This document shows positions 52,482-61,626 of a DNA stretch of 64,000 bases, in pieces (position 1 is the first letter of the stretch; every line of letters starts with the position of its first letter). Source of the DNA: CAVVDT01 sp963747005. GTDB lineage: Bacteria; Pseudomonadota; Alphaproteobacteria; Rhizobiales; Aestuariivirgaceae. The translations under genes were made by a program, and so were the position numbers. The notes beneath the pieces were generated by a model that made no database searches, was not told the DNA's origin, and worked only from the letters and a program-made list of their open reading frames with translations. The stretch is from positions 310,001 through 374,000 of the forward strand of contig CAVVDT010000008.1 of NCBI GenBank assembly GCA_963747005.1, in the 5' to 3' direction.

Positions 52482-53609
52482 CTATGCCTGCTCCTGCATC
52501 CACCAGCCGTCGCTGAGCATCTCCTGCAGCCGCGAAACCGTGCGGGCGAAAGCCTGGTCGCCGGTGCCGCGCGGCGCCAGCCCGGCAATCGGCGCCGCGG
52601 CGGTGGCGATCAGGCGTATGCGGTTGTCGTAGAGCGTGTCGACGAGAACGGTGAACCGTCGCCGCTCGTTCTTGAGCGCGGCGTCCATGACCGGCACGGC
52701 GTCGATGAACACCGTATGGAAGACCGCCGCCACCGCCAGATAGTCGGCCGGCCCCAGCGGCCGCGCGCACAGTTCATCGAAGCCGAAGCGCGCCGCCCCG
52801 CGAGCCGCCTGCGGCACCTCAACCTGGCGGCCCTTGACCGGCAGATAGAGCGGTGAACCCCGGCTGGTATCGGTCAGTTCATGCCACAGGGCCTCGATGC
52901 GCCGGCGGTTTTCGGCATCGATGGGGGTCAGCCATACTTCTCGGCCCCTGAGCCGTCCGATGCGGTAGTCCACCTCGCCGTTCAGGCAGATGATCTCCAT
53001 CCGCTCGGCGATGAAGGCGATGAACGGCAAGAAGGCGTTGCGGTTGAGGCCGTCGCGGTAGAGGTCCTCAGGCGGCGTGTTGGAGGTGACGACGATGACG
53101 ATGCCGAGCCCGATGAGGGCCTCGAACAGCCGCCCCAGCAGCATGGCGTCGGTAATGTCGATCACCTGGAACTCGTCGAGGCACAAGAGCGCGATTTCGC
53201 GACCAAGCTCCTCCGCCAGCATCTTCACCGGATCGGCATCTTCCCACACTTCGCCCGCGCGCTGCGCCTGGCGGATGGCCTGGATGCGCTTGTGGGCATC
53301 CTGCATGAAGGCATGGAAGTGGATGCGGCGTTTGCGGGTATCGGGCAGGGCCGAAAAGAACAGGTCCATCAGCATGGTCTTGCCGCGCCCCACATCGCCC
53401 CAGATGTAGAGGCCGCGCGGTGCGGCTTTCTGCCCGTTACGCCCAGCGAACAGCCGGCGCCAGCCTTGCCCTTCGGTCTTGCCTTGCTGCGCCTCAAGCG
53501 CCTTCGCCAGTTCGTCCAGCCGCGCCACCACGGCTGCTTGCGCCTCATCGGCACCGATGCGCCCCGCCGTCAGCTCCGTGTCGTAGATGTCGAGGACCGA
53601 ATGCCCCAT
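52482..53609 (-). CDS. zapE: Cell division protein ZapE (AFG1-like ATPase)
   Basis: The 375-residue AAA-type ATPase has Walker A GDVGRGKTMLMDLFF, RRIHFHAFM, Walker B ALLCLDEFQVIDITDAM and sensor I VTSNTPPEDLY. ZapE interacts with FtsZ and disassembles Z-rings in late division. Its mitochondrial homologue is AFG1. In many relatives it is directly upstream of mdh, as here. Confidence 0.94.
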   Translation of the reverse strand: MGHSVLDIYDTELTAGRIGADEAQAAVVARLDELAKALEAQQGKTEGQGWRRLFAGRNGQKAAPRGLYIWGDVGRGKTMLMDLFFSALPDTRKRRIHFHAFMQDAHKRIQAIRQAQRAGEVWEDADPVKMLAEELGREIALLCLDEFQVIDITDAMLLGRLFEALIGLGIVIVVTSNTPPEDLYRDGLNRNAFLPFIAFIAERMEIICLNGEVDYRIGRLRGREVWLTPIDAENRRRIEALWHELTDTSRGSPLYLPVKGRQVEVPQAARGAARFGFDELCARPLGPADYLAVAAVFHTVFIDAVPVMDAALKNERRRFTVLVDTLYDNRIRLIATAAAPIAGLAPRGTGDQAFARTVSRLQEMLSDGWWMQEQA

Positions 53610-53683
53610 GCCTCACCGCCTTTGCCAAACGCGGCGCCTCAATAGCAGAACGGCGCACGACATGGAAACAGCGATGGGGGCCC

Positions 53684-54913
53684 CTAGGCCAGCAATGCCG
53701 GGGCAAAGGCGAGGACAGCTCCGCCGTGAGCGGCGAGGAGGGTGGCATAGGCGGCGGTCATGACGCCGGATTCGCGCCAGTCCATGACCCGCAGGTGAAG
53801 CGAGCGAATTCCGACACGACCGCCCTGGAAACCGGCCACCGCGGCAATGGCAAAGAATACCGGCTGGGAAAACCATACCGCGGCCAGCGCCAGAAGCCCG
53901 GCAATCATGAACATGGCAAGGCGTACATGCCGGGGCATGAGCGACTGCAGCACCGCCCGCACCACCCGCCCGCCGTCGAGCGGAAACACCGGCAGGAGAT
54001 TGAGGATATTCACCATGGCGACCACCAGCCCGCCGAGCGCCACCAGATGCATCCATCTGTCCCCTGGGGCGAACCATGCCAACGCCGCCGCCGGCACCAG
54101 CAGCGCCAGGCTGCCCGCCGCCCCCATGAGGGCAACGAAGGCATCGTCGATGAGGCTCACATGCGGCACCCGCGACACCGCGACCCCGCCGAGAAAGGGA
54201 ATGAACATGATGCGACCCCATGGCTGGCCGATCAGCCTGAGGCCGATCAGATGGCAGCTCTCGTGGATGGCAAGCGCCGTGACCAGCACCAGCCCCAGCG
54301 GCCAGCCCAGCAGTACCCCGAACGTGACGAGCGTGGTCGCCGCCGACAGGCCGGTGAAGACGAGGCCGCCGAGGCTGTGGCGGCCACTCGCCCGGCCGGT
54401 TTCGGCGAAAGATTTCAGATGGTCGAGCTGGCGGCCAAGTTCCAGCCACGCCAGCACGCATCCCGACAGATTGCGCCGGCCCCATTCCTCGCGCCAGGTC
54501 ACCCTGGTGCCGGAGCCTTCGACTTCCAGTGCGATATCGATGCCGAGCAGCCGGTCGGCCCCTTCCAGCGCCTTGATGCCCATGCGCCGTGCCACCAGAT
54601 GACGGCCCCATTGACGGTGCATGATTTCGAGATCGACGTTCCAGGTGAAGGCCGAGCCATCGGAGCGGATGAGCTGATGAAGGCAACGCACCTGTTGGCC
54701 ATCCCCATCGAGCACCTCCACGGCTTCGATGTCGGGATGCCAGTCCCGCCGCCCCGGCCGCAGGTCGACAAGCGCCCACACCGTCGCGACGTCCGCCTTG
54801 ATGCGGACCCGCCGGCGAATGGTGATCGGCAGCTTGAGGTTGAAGGCCATGAACATGAGCCCCAGCACGCCCATGCTGACAACCACGAACTGCCATGCTT
54901 CACCTGAAATCAT
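53684..54913 (-). CDS. START-like/SRPBCC domain fused to a site-2 protease (M50)
   Basis: The 409-residue protein has one N-terminal helix (about 8-26), then a soluble region of about 35-170 with a polyketide-cyclase/SRPBCC pattern (VRIKADVATVWALV, RDWHPDIEAVEVLDGDG, VTWREEW). A polytopic M50 domain follows: zinc-binding His217-Glu218 and His221 in AIHESCH and the third ligand Asp313 in PVFPLDGG. All protease residues are present. Substrate and the ligand of the START-like part are unknown. It converges on no partner and precedes zapE on the same strand. Confidence 0.8.
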   Translation of the reverse strand: MISGEAWQFVVVSMGVLGLMFMAFNLKLPITIRRRVRIKADVATVWALVDLRPGRRDWHPDIEAVEVLDGDGQQVRCLHQLIRSDGSAFTWNVDLEIMHRQWGRHLVARRMGIKALEGADRLLGIDIALEVEGSGTRVTWREEWGRRNLSGCVLAWLELGRQLDHLKSFAETGRASGRHSLGGLVFTGLSAATTLVTFGVLLGWPLGLVLVTALAIHESCHLIGLRLIGQPWGRIMFIPFLGGVAVSRVPHVSLIDDAFVALMGAAGSLALLVPAAALAWFAPGDRWMHLVALGGLVVAMVNILNLLPVFPLDGGRVVRAVLQSLMPRHVRLAMFMIAGLLALAAVWFSQPVFFAIAAVAGFQGGRVGIRSLHLRVMDWRESGVMTAAYATLLAAHGGAVLAFAPALLA

Positions 54914-55066
54914 CCGCCACCTGCCCCGCTTGTCCTATGCTCGACAATCATGTCACGCGAGCCGTTAACACCGGGTTCCCGCAACCGTGTGGCCTTGACC
55001 CACATCAACCGCACACGCATTGACGGCGGCTAGGGTTATTGTGCTGGGGCAGTGACAGGAGGACCA

Positions 55067-55918
55067 ATGGCTATCAACAAGATACTGGTCGCAAGCGACC
55101 TCTCCAAACGCGCCGACCTGGCGCTGGGACGCGCATGTCTGCTGGGCCGCGAGCACGATGCCGAGGTGACGGCTCTTTATGTCGCCTCCGAGGATTTGCC
55201 GGCGAATGTGTACCAGCAGCTCCTGCATGCCGCCGAAATTGCCCTGAAGGAGCAGATTGCCCGGGTATGCGGCGCGTCCGCTTCGGGGATACAGCCCTCG
55301 GTGCAACCGGGCCGCGACTGGGCGACCATCCTGGAAGTCGCCGCACTCGGCGGCTACGATCTCATCGTCCTCGGCACCCACCGCATGGACCGGACCGGTT
55401 TCCGCCTGGGCTCGACCATCGAACGGCTCGCCGCTCATGCCGGCGTACCGTTGCTGGTGGTCCCGCAGCAAGCCACGGCTGCCTATGGCCATCCCGTCGT
55501 GGCGGTCGACTTCTCCATCCACTCGCGCCGCGCGGTCAAGCTGGCCCGCCAGCTTGCTCCCACCGCAAGGATCGCCGCCGTGCACGCCTGGAACCTGCCG
55601 TTTCCCGCTTTCCTGCGCAGCGCTTCGGTTCACAAGGAGATCGAGGCCTCCGAGGCCAAACGTCTTTCAGGGTTGATCGAGCGTGAATTCGCCGAACTCA
55701 TGGCGGCCGAGCCGGACAGCCAGGCCCGGCTCGAGCCGGTACTGCGTCGCGGTGATGTGGAAAAGGTGCTGGAAACCGAAGTGAGACAGCGCAAGGCCGA
55801 CCTGCTGGTGCTTGGCACCCATGGCGGTGGGGGTTTGCGCGAGGCCATGATCGGTTCGACCTCCATGACCTTTCTCAAGCTGCCGCCGTGCGATGTCGCC
55901 GTGGTGAAGGCCTGGTGA
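55067..55918 (+). CDS. Tandem universal stress protein
   Basis: The 283-residue protein contains two UspA domains. The first starts NKILVASDLS and ends with LGTHRMDRTGFRLGST. The second starts VVAVDFSIHSRRA and has GTHGGGGLREAMIGSTS. Both carry the G-x2-G-x9-G-S/T ATP-binding signature or a close variant. AGGAGG lies five bases before ATG 55067. Its last codons overlap the GTG start of the transporter gene, implying a functional link. Confidence 0.92.
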   Translation: MAINKILVASDLSKRADLALGRACLLGREHDAEVTALYVASEDLPANVYQQLLHAAEIALKEQIARVCGASASGIQPSVQPGRDWATILEVAALGGYDLIVLGTHRMDRTGFRLGSTIERLAAHAGVPLLVVPQQATAAYGHPVVAVDFSIHSRRAVKLARQLAPTARIAAVHAWNLPFPAFLRSASVHKEIEASEAKRLSGLIEREFAELMAAEPDSQARLEPVLRRGDVEKVLETEVRQRKADLLVLGTHGGGGLREAMIGSTSMTFLKLPPCDVAVVKAW

Positions 55919-57360
55919 GCGGGCGCCTGCTGGCTCGTTCGGCACTGGTCGCCGGCCCGGTGCTGGCGGCTTTGTTGTTGCTCACGGTCCACCCCGAGGG
56001 GTTGTCGCCGGCCGGCGGACGCGTGCTGGCGCTGGCGGCATGGATGGCGGTTTGGTGGATGAGCGAGGCGGTGCCCCTTGCCGTAACGGCACTGCTCCCG
56101 CTGATCGCCTTTCCCCTCATGGGCATTGCCTCCCTGGGAACCGTCGCTGAATCCTACGTCCACCCGCTCGTCTTCCTGTTTCTGGGCGGCTTCCTCATCG
56201 CCAGCGCCATGCAGAAATGGCAGCTTCACCGCCGCCTCGCCCTGCACGTCCTGGCGCTTTCGGGAGGAGCGCCGGCCGCCGTCATCGCCGCCATCATGGC
56301 GGTGAGCGCCTTTCTCAGCCTGTGGATATCCAACACTGCCGCCGCCATGGTGATGCTGCCGGTCGGCCAGGCCGTGGTCCTCACCCTGCGCACCACCTGC
56401 CCCGGCGCCAGCGATGCCGAGCTTGCCGACTACAACGCCGCCCTCATTCTGGGCATCGCCTATGCCGCCACCATCGGCGGCATGGGTACCCTGATCGGCA
56501 CCCCGCCCAATGCCCTGTTCGCCGCCTATATGCTAAAGGAACACGGCGTGGCGATTGGCTTTGCCAATTGGATGCTGCTGGGTGTGCCCATCGTGATGGT
56601 TCTCCTGCCGGCGGCCTGGCTGCTGCTCACCCGTGGCGTCTTCAAGGTCCCGCTGGGCAGCCATGGCGAGGCAGGCAATGTGCTGAAGGCCGAGGTTGCG
56701 GCCCTGCCCCGACTCTCGGTGGGCGAACGACGGGTGGGGCTGGTGATGCTGGCCACGGCGATGGCCTGGATGTGTCGCCCCCTTGTCGCAGAATTGCTGC
56801 CGGGCCTGCCGGTCAGCGATACCGGCATCGCTCTCACTGCCGCCGTGGTGCTGTTCGTCCTCAGGGCCGAGGGCAGGGCGCTGATCGGCTGGCGCCAGGT
56901 CGTGGGCATCAACTGGAGCGTGCTGATCCTGTTCGGCGGCGGTCTGGCGCTGGCGGCGGCCATCGATTCGAGCGGCCTCGACGGCTGGATCGCCCACACA
57001 GCCGAGGGGCTTGCCGACCTGCCATGGCTGGCGCTGATTACCATCGTTGCCGTCATCATCGTGGCGCTGGGGGAACTGGCCTCCAACACCGCCATAGCCG
57101 CGGTTTTCCTGCCGGTGGCCGGTGCGACCGCCATCGGCATGGGTGCCGGGCCGCTGGCCCTTGCCCTGCCGGTTGCCCTTTTCGCCTCGATCGGCTTCAT
57201 GCTGCCGGTCGCCACGCCGCCCAATGCCATCGTGTTTTCCAGCCGTGCCGTCTCCGCCCGCCAGATGCTGAAAGCGGGTATTTGCCTCGACATCATAGCC
57301 ATCATGATCGTGGTGGTGATGGCGAGTCTGCTCGGCCCGCTGGTCTTCGGCCCGGGCTGA
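55915..57360 (+). CDS. DASS/SLC13-family anion (dicarboxylate) transporter
   Basis: The 481-residue protein has about eleven hydrophobic helices and the two SNT motifs of the family: ISNTAAAMVMLP (about 138) and ASNTAIAAVFLP (about 385), each paired with a proline-rich hairpin (GTPPNA and ATPPNA). These bind sodium and the carboxylate substrate. The GTG start at 55915 overlaps the stress-protein stop as GTGA. Substrate is probably a dicarboxylate or sulfate. Confidence 0.9.
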   Translation: MSGRLLARSALVAGPVLAALLLLTVHPEGLSPAGGRVLALAAWMAVWWMSEAVPLAVTALLPLIAFPLMGIASLGTVAESYVHPLVFLFLGGFLIASAMQKWQLHRRLALHVLALSGGAPAAVIAAIMAVSAFLSLWISNTAAAMVMLPVGQAVVLTLRTTCPGASDAELADYNAALILGIAYAATIGGMGTLIGTPPNALFAAYMLKEHGVAIGFANWMLLGVPIVMVLLPAAWLLLTRGVFKVPLGSHGEAGNVLKAEVAALPRLSVGERRVGLVMLATAMAWMCRPLVAELLPGLPVSDTGIALTAAVVLFVLRAEGRALIGWRQVVGINWSVLILFGGGLALAAAIDSSGLDGWIAHTAEGLADLPWLALITIVAVIIVALGELASNTAIAAVFLPVAGATAIGMGAGPLALALPVALFASIGFMLPVATPPNAIVFSSRAVSARQMLKAGICLDIIAIMIVVVMASLLGPLVFGPG

Positions 57361-57367
57361 AGATCGA

Positions 57368-58276
57368 CTATTCGCGCTCCCACGGCGGCACGTTGCCGAA
57401 ATGGTCGCTGAGATAGTCGATGAAGGCACGCACGCTGGGCGCCAGGTTGCGGCGGGCGGCATAGACGGCAAAGATATTGGAGCCCTCGCTCACATAGCCG
57501 GGCAGCACCCGCACCAGCCGTCCGGCCCTCAGATCGTCGCCGATCAGGTAGGTGGACAGCCGCGCGATCCCCAGTCCCGCCAGCGCTGCATGGTAGACGG
57601 CATCGGCGCTGTTGGCTTCGAAATTGCCCTTGGCGTGCATTTCCCACTTGCCGTGCTTGCCGTCGAAGGCCCAGTCGTTCCATGCCGCGACCGTGGAAAG
57701 GCGCAGGCAATTGTGGCGATTGAGGTCCTCCGGCGTCTCGGGCGCGCCATGCGTCTCGATATAGGCCGGTGCCGCGCAAACCACCCGTCGGTTGGGGGCG
57801 AGCTTTTTTGCGACAAGCGACGATTCGTTGATCTGCTCGGTGAAGCGGATGGCCACATCCACTTCCTCCGTCACCAGGTCGATCGGCCGGTCGGTGAGTT
57901 GCATGGAAATGCGCAGATCGGGAAATTGCCGCAGGAAACCGGTGCACAGGGGCAGCAGTTGCGCCTTTCCGAAGGCCACTGTGGAGGCGATGTTCATGGT
58001 GCCTTGCGGATGCCCGGCCATGGCGGCCGCCATGGCCCGGGCCTCGTCGATGCCGGCGGCAATTCCCACACAGCGCACATGAAAGGCACGGCCCGCCTCG
58101 GTGAGCGAGATGGCCCGCGTCGAGCGGTTCAGCAGCCTTACGCCGAGCTGGTCCTCGAGGTGGCCCACCTGCTTGGAAACGGTTGAAGGTGTCAGGTCCA
58201 TGGCCCGCGCGGCAGCCGAAAAGCTGCCGTGCCTGACCACATTGGCAAACAGGATCATCTGCCCGGCGAGTTCCAT
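57368..58276 (-). CDS. LysR-family transcriptional regulator
   Basis: The 302-residue protein has the LysR winged helix (MILFANVVRHGSFSAAARAM, TPSTVSKQVGHLEDQLGVRLLNR) and a periplasmic-binding-protein-like effector domain with IDLVTEEVDVAIRF. It ends seven bases from the transporter stop and is divergent from two small genes starting at 58432, which are the likely targets along with itself. Confidence 0.92.
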   Translation of the reverse strand: MELAGQMILFANVVRHGSFSAAARAMDLTPSTVSKQVGHLEDQLGVRLLNRSTRAISLTEAGRAFHVRCVGIAAGIDEARAMAAAMAGHPQGTMNIASTVAFGKAQLLPLCTGFLRQFPDLRISMQLTDRPIDLVTEEVDVAIRFTEQINESSLVAKKLAPNRRVVCAAPAYIETHGAPETPEDLNRHNCLRLSTVAAWNDWAFDGKHGKWEMHAKGNFEANSADAVYHAALAGLGIARLSTYLIGDDLRAGRLVRVLPGYVSEGSNIFAVYAARRNLAPSVRAFIDYLSDHFGNVPPWERE

Positions 58277-58431
58277 GACGTCACCGCTTTCACCTGTGCC
58301 TTGACGGCATAGGTGCTATGCCGCCCGGCCCGGTTATCATCGACTCTCACCCCGCTTATCTTTCGCATTGCAGCATATTTGTTGCATTGCGGCAACGGGC
58401 TTGGCCCAAAGCCGCGGAAAGGAAGACAAGC

Positions 58432-58671
58432 ATGCACCGTGATGAAAGCCCGATGGGCCGTAACGATTGCGGCGGCATCGATTTCACCAGCCGCTACAGC
58501 CACGAGGAAATCGAGGCGCTGGTCCGCGAGGCCCACATTGTCCGTTCCCGTGAATTCGCCAGAATATTCAGACTGCTGGGCCGCGCCGCCGGCCGGTTTG
58601 CGAACGCCTTCGTCAACGCCTTCCGGGGCTGGGCTCACCCCGGCCGCCGCGAAACCCTGGCAAGGAGATGA
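58432..58671 (+). CDS. Small basic protein, RSP_7527-like
   Basis: The 79-residue protein has FTSRYSHEEIEALVREAH, an acidic helix, then a basic helix containing IFRLLGRAAGRFANAFVNAF and an Arg-rich C-terminus. It resembles the small alphaproteobacterial proteins near DUF1127 and RSP_7527, but I cannot prove the family. GGAAG precedes ATG 58432. It overlaps the next small gene by four bases and is divergent from the LysR gene. Confidence 0.55.
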   Translation: MHRDESPMGRNDCGGIDFTSRYSHEEIEALVREAHIVRSREFARIFRLLGRAAGRFANAFVNAFRGWAHPGRRETLARR

Positions 58672-58892
58672 ACGCCATGATCACCACCACGCTCACCCCC
58701 GCCGCGCGGTTCGCACTGACACCCTTCGGCCACACCCTGGCTCTGGCTTCGCGCCTTGCCGCCGGCATCACGTGGGCGCAAGACGTCGCGCGCGGCCTGA
58801 GGTCGCTGAAATGCCTCGGCGGTCCCGTCGACGATGCGGCGGTGCGCCGGATTGTCGCTCAAGCCGATGCCCGCAACGGCCTCGATGCCTGA
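58668..58892 (+). CDS. Small hypothetical protein
   Basis: The 74-residue protein begins MNAMITTTLTPAARF and has a single moderately hydrophobic amphipathic helix around residues 22-45 and no recognised motif. Its ATG overlaps the stop of the preceding gene (ATGA), with AAGGAG immediately upstream. The pair is probably one regulated transcript under the divergent LysR protein. Confidence 0.5.
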   Translation: MNAMITTTLTPAARFALTPFGHTLALASRLAAGITWAQDVARGLRSLKCLGGPVDDAAVRRIVAQADARNGLDA

Positions 58893-58905
58893 TCGGCGGC
58901 GGCCG

Positions 58906-60405
58906 TCAGTTCATCGTGGGAATGACGAACTGGGTGCCGTCCTTGATGCCCGAAGGCCAGCGCGAGGTGACCGTCTTGGTGCGGGTGTAGAAACGGATCG
59001 AATCCGGCCCGTGCTGGTTGAGATCGCCGAACCCGGAGCGCTTCCAGCCGCCGAAGGTGTAATAGGCGAGCGGCACCGGGATGGGCACGTTGATGCCCAC
59101 CATGCCGATGTTGATGCGGCTGGCGAAATCGCGGGCCGCATCGCCGTCGCGGGTATAGATGGAAACGCCGTTGCCGTAGGCGTGCTTCATCGGCAGGTCG
59201 AGCGCCTCGGCATAGTCCTTGGCGCGCACCACCGAAAGGACGGGCCCGAAGATTTCTTCCTTATGGATACGCATGTCGGCGGTGACGTTGTCGAACAGGC
59301 AGCCGCCCATGAAGAAGCCCTTCTCGTAGCCCTGCATCTGGAAGTCGCGCCCGTCGACCAGAAGCTTGGCCCCTTCCGAAATCCCGATGTCGACATAATT
59401 CTTCACCCGCTCCAGCGCCTGGGCCGTGACCAGCGGGCCGTAGTCGGCCTCCTTGTCGGTGGAAAGCCCGACTTTCAGGGCCTCGACGCGGGGAACCAGC
59501 TTTTCGATCAGCCGGTTGGCGGTCTCCTCACCCACCGGTACGGCCACCGAGATCGCCATGCAGCGCTCTCCCGCCGAACCGTAACCGGCGCCGATCAGCG
59601 CGTTGACCGCCTGGTCGAGGTCGGCGTCGGGCATGATGATCATGTGGTTCTTGGCGCCGCCGAAGCACTGCACCCGTTTGCCCGCCGCACAGCCGCGCGT
59701 GTAGACGTATTCGGCGATGGCCGTCGAGCCGACGAATCCGACGGCCTGGATGTCGGGATCATCGAGGATGGTATCGACTGCTTCCTTGTCGCCGTTGACC
59801 ACGTTGAGGATGCCGGCGGGAAGTCCCGCCTCGATCATCAGTTCCGCAAGCCGCATGGGTACCGAGGGATCGCGCTCCGACGGCTTCAGGATGAAGGCGT
59901 TGCCACAGGCAATGGCGGGGGCGAACTTCCACATCGGGATCATCGCCGGGAAGTTGAACGGGGTGATGCCGGCCACCACGCCCAGCGGCTGGCGGATCGA
60001 ATAGATGTCGATGCCAGGCCCGGCGCCTTCGGTGTATTCGCCCTTCATCAGGTGCGCGATGCCGAGCGCGAACTCGCACACCTCGAGCCCGCGCTGCACG
60101 TCGCCGGCGCTGTCGGGCAGGGTCTTGCCGTGCTCCATGGAGAGCAGCATCGACAATTCGTCCTTGTGCTGGTGCAGGAGGTCGATGAACTTCATGAATA
60201 CCCGCGCCCTCACCTGCGGGTTCTTTGCTGCCCAGGCCGGCTGCGCCGCCTTGGCATCGGCCACCGCCGCGGCCAGTTCGGCCCTGGAGGCCAGTGCCAC
60301 CCTGGACTGCACCTCGCCGGTATTGGGATTGAAAATGTCGGCGAAGCGACCGCTGGTTCCGGCAACGTGCTTGCCGCCGATGAAATGCCCGATGGTCTTG
60401 GTCAT
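58906..60405 (-). CDS. mmsA: CoA-acylating methylmalonate-semialdehyde dehydrogenase
   Basis: The 499-residue aldehyde dehydrogenase begins with GHFIGGKHVAGTSGRFADIFNP and has the catalytic Cys in YGSAGERCMAIS. The two Arg residues of MmsA-type enzymes and CoA-dependent catalysis are expected from FGGAKNHMIIMPDADLDQA. It converts methylmalonate semialdehyde to propionyl-CoA in valine or myo-inositol catabolism. No other valine gene is adjacent. Confidence 0.92.
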   Translation of the reverse strand: MTKTIGHFIGGKHVAGTSGRFADIFNPNTGEVQSRVALASRAELAAAVADAKAAQPAWAAKNPQVRARVFMKFIDLLHQHKDELSMLLSMEHGKTLPDSAGDVQRGLEVCEFALGIAHLMKGEYTEGAGPGIDIYSIRQPLGVVAGITPFNFPAMIPMWKFAPAIACGNAFILKPSERDPSVPMRLAELMIEAGLPAGILNVVNGDKEAVDTILDDPDIQAVGFVGSTAIAEYVYTRGCAAGKRVQCFGGAKNHMIIMPDADLDQAVNALIGAGYGSAGERCMAISVAVPVGEETANRLIEKLVPRVEALKVGLSTDKEADYGPLVTAQALERVKNYVDIGISEGAKLLVDGRDFQMQGYEKGFFMGGCLFDNVTADMRIHKEEIFGPVLSVVRAKDYAEALDLPMKHAYGNGVSIYTRDGDAARDFASRINIGMVGINVPIPVPLAYYTFGGWKRSGFGDLNQHGPDSIRFYTRTKTVTSRWPSGIKDGTQFVIPTMN

Positions 60406-60635
60406 GGCGCTCTGGCGGCCGGCTCTCCCGCCGCCACCTCCCTGTTGAATTTGCGTGACTGGGTTGGGCGGACCTTAGACGAGGCCTTAAGGCCCGCGCA
60501 AGAACCAGTTGGCCGCAACGCAAGGGCCCAGAACCATCGCGGGGCGACACACACCCTCGCCGCATTTTGCTGCAATGCAGCATGAACGCATCATCGCCGG
60601 GACAGCTCACCCGAAAGCGCAAGGTCGTTACCGCC

Positions 60636-61196
60636 ATGGCACATCGCATTGATGAAACCGTCTCCACACCCGCCATCCGGCGGTTGTGGCCGGGCGATGT
60701 CGAGGCGTTTCGCGCCCATCTCCTGCGTCTCGATCCCGAATCCCGCGCCATGCGCTTCGGCGGCGCGGTCTCTGACAGCTTCATTTCCGACTATGGCGAC
60801 AGTCTTGCCCGTCTCGATGCCCTGCTGTTCGGTGCCTTTGCCGACGGCCGGCTGATCGGCGTCGCGGAGTTGCGCATGCTGTTCGAAGACACCGGCCCCA
60901 GCGCCGAGGCAGCCCTGTCGGTGGAACGGTCCTACCAGGACCACGGCATCGGCGATGCCCTGCTGTCGCGGCTCATCGCAGCGGCCCAGAACCGCGGCGT
61001 TCGTGCGGTCTACATGATCTGCCTAGCGCACAACGACCGTATGCGCCATCTGGCCCGCAAGCATGACGCGGAGATCGAGTTCGCCGAAAGTGAAGTACGC
61101 GGGACGTTGCGGCAGGCCTGGCCCGATTTCACCTCGTGGAGCGAGGAAGTTCTGGGGGAGGCCTACGGCTTTACCCGGGCCCTACTGCGGCTTTGA
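60636..61196 (+). CDS. GNAT-family N-acetyltransferase
   Basis: The 186-residue protein has IRRLWPGDVEAFRAHLLRL, then VERSYQDHGIGDALLSRLIAAA, which contains the acetyl-CoA-binding Q/R-x-x-G-x-G/A-like segment (here D-H-G-I-G-D), and VYMICLAHNDRMRHLARK. The N-terminus resembles acetyltransferases that occur fused to or beside regulators. ATG 60636 is chosen, with 60567 and 60582 in frame upstream. It converges on the ArsR gene. Confidence 0.8.
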   Translation: MAHRIDETVSTPAIRRLWPGDVEAFRAHLLRLDPESRAMRFGGAVSDSFISDYGDSLARLDALLFGAFADGRLIGVAELRMLFEDTGPSAEAALSVERSYQDHGIGDALLSRLIAAAQNRGVRAVYMICLAHNDRMRHLARKHDAEIEFAESEVRGTLRQAWPDFTSWSEEVLGEAYGFTRALLRL

Positions 61197-61214
61197 AACC
61201 GGTTGGGAAAGCAT

Positions 61215-61511
61215 TCAGCCGCCGCACACTTCGGTGACGAGATAATCCAGGGTGCGTAGCAGTTCATCGAGGTCGGCGCGATAATGCACCGAGCGTCCAT
61301 GGCGGGTCTGCACCAGCAGGCCCTTGTAGGTCATGTCCTTCAGATGGAACGACAGCGTTGCCGGTGCCAGGCCGAGCACCCGGGCAATCTCGCCCGCCGC
61401 CAGACCTGTATCGCCTTCGCGCCGCGAATAGGGCGCCACCAGCTGAAGGATCTCCAGGCGGGTCGGTTGGGCGATGGCCGAAAGGATGAGCGCCGTTTCC
61501 TCAGGTGTCAT
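61215..61511 (-). CDS. ArsR/SmtB-family regulator
   Basis: The 98-residue winged helix protein has ILSAIAQPTRLEILQLVA, then LAAGEIARVLGLAPATLSFHLKDMTYKGL (helix-turn-helix) and QTRHGRSVHYRAD (wing). There is no ELCV metal-binding Cys box in helix 3, so it probably does not sense arsenic or cadmium in the classical way. It follows a VOC gene on the same strand, and its leader is AT-rich. Confidence 0.9.
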   Translation of the reverse strand: MTPEETALILSAIAQPTRLEILQLVAPYSRREGDTGLAAGEIARVLGLAPATLSFHLKDMTYKGLLVQTRHGRSVHYRADLDELLRTLDYLVTEVCGG

Positions 61512-61517
61512 GCTTCT

Positions 61518-61530
61518 ATAATATTGTTAT
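61518..61530. promoter_or_regulatory. AT-rich near-palindrome upstream of the ArsR gene
   Basis: ATAATATTGTTAT lies seven bases before the ArsR start and is a nearly perfect inverted repeat (ATAA and TTAT arms). ArsR-family repressors bind such AT-rich dyads near their own start, so this may be an autoregulatory operator. It is short and could be chance. Confidence 0.3.
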
Positions 61531-61626
61531 TCAGGAATGATCACAAGATACTGTATTGCAATCAGTAATTTTCATGCCATCGATATGCGGCCAACACGCT
61601 TGCTAGGCCGGAGCCAGATCCCTGCG

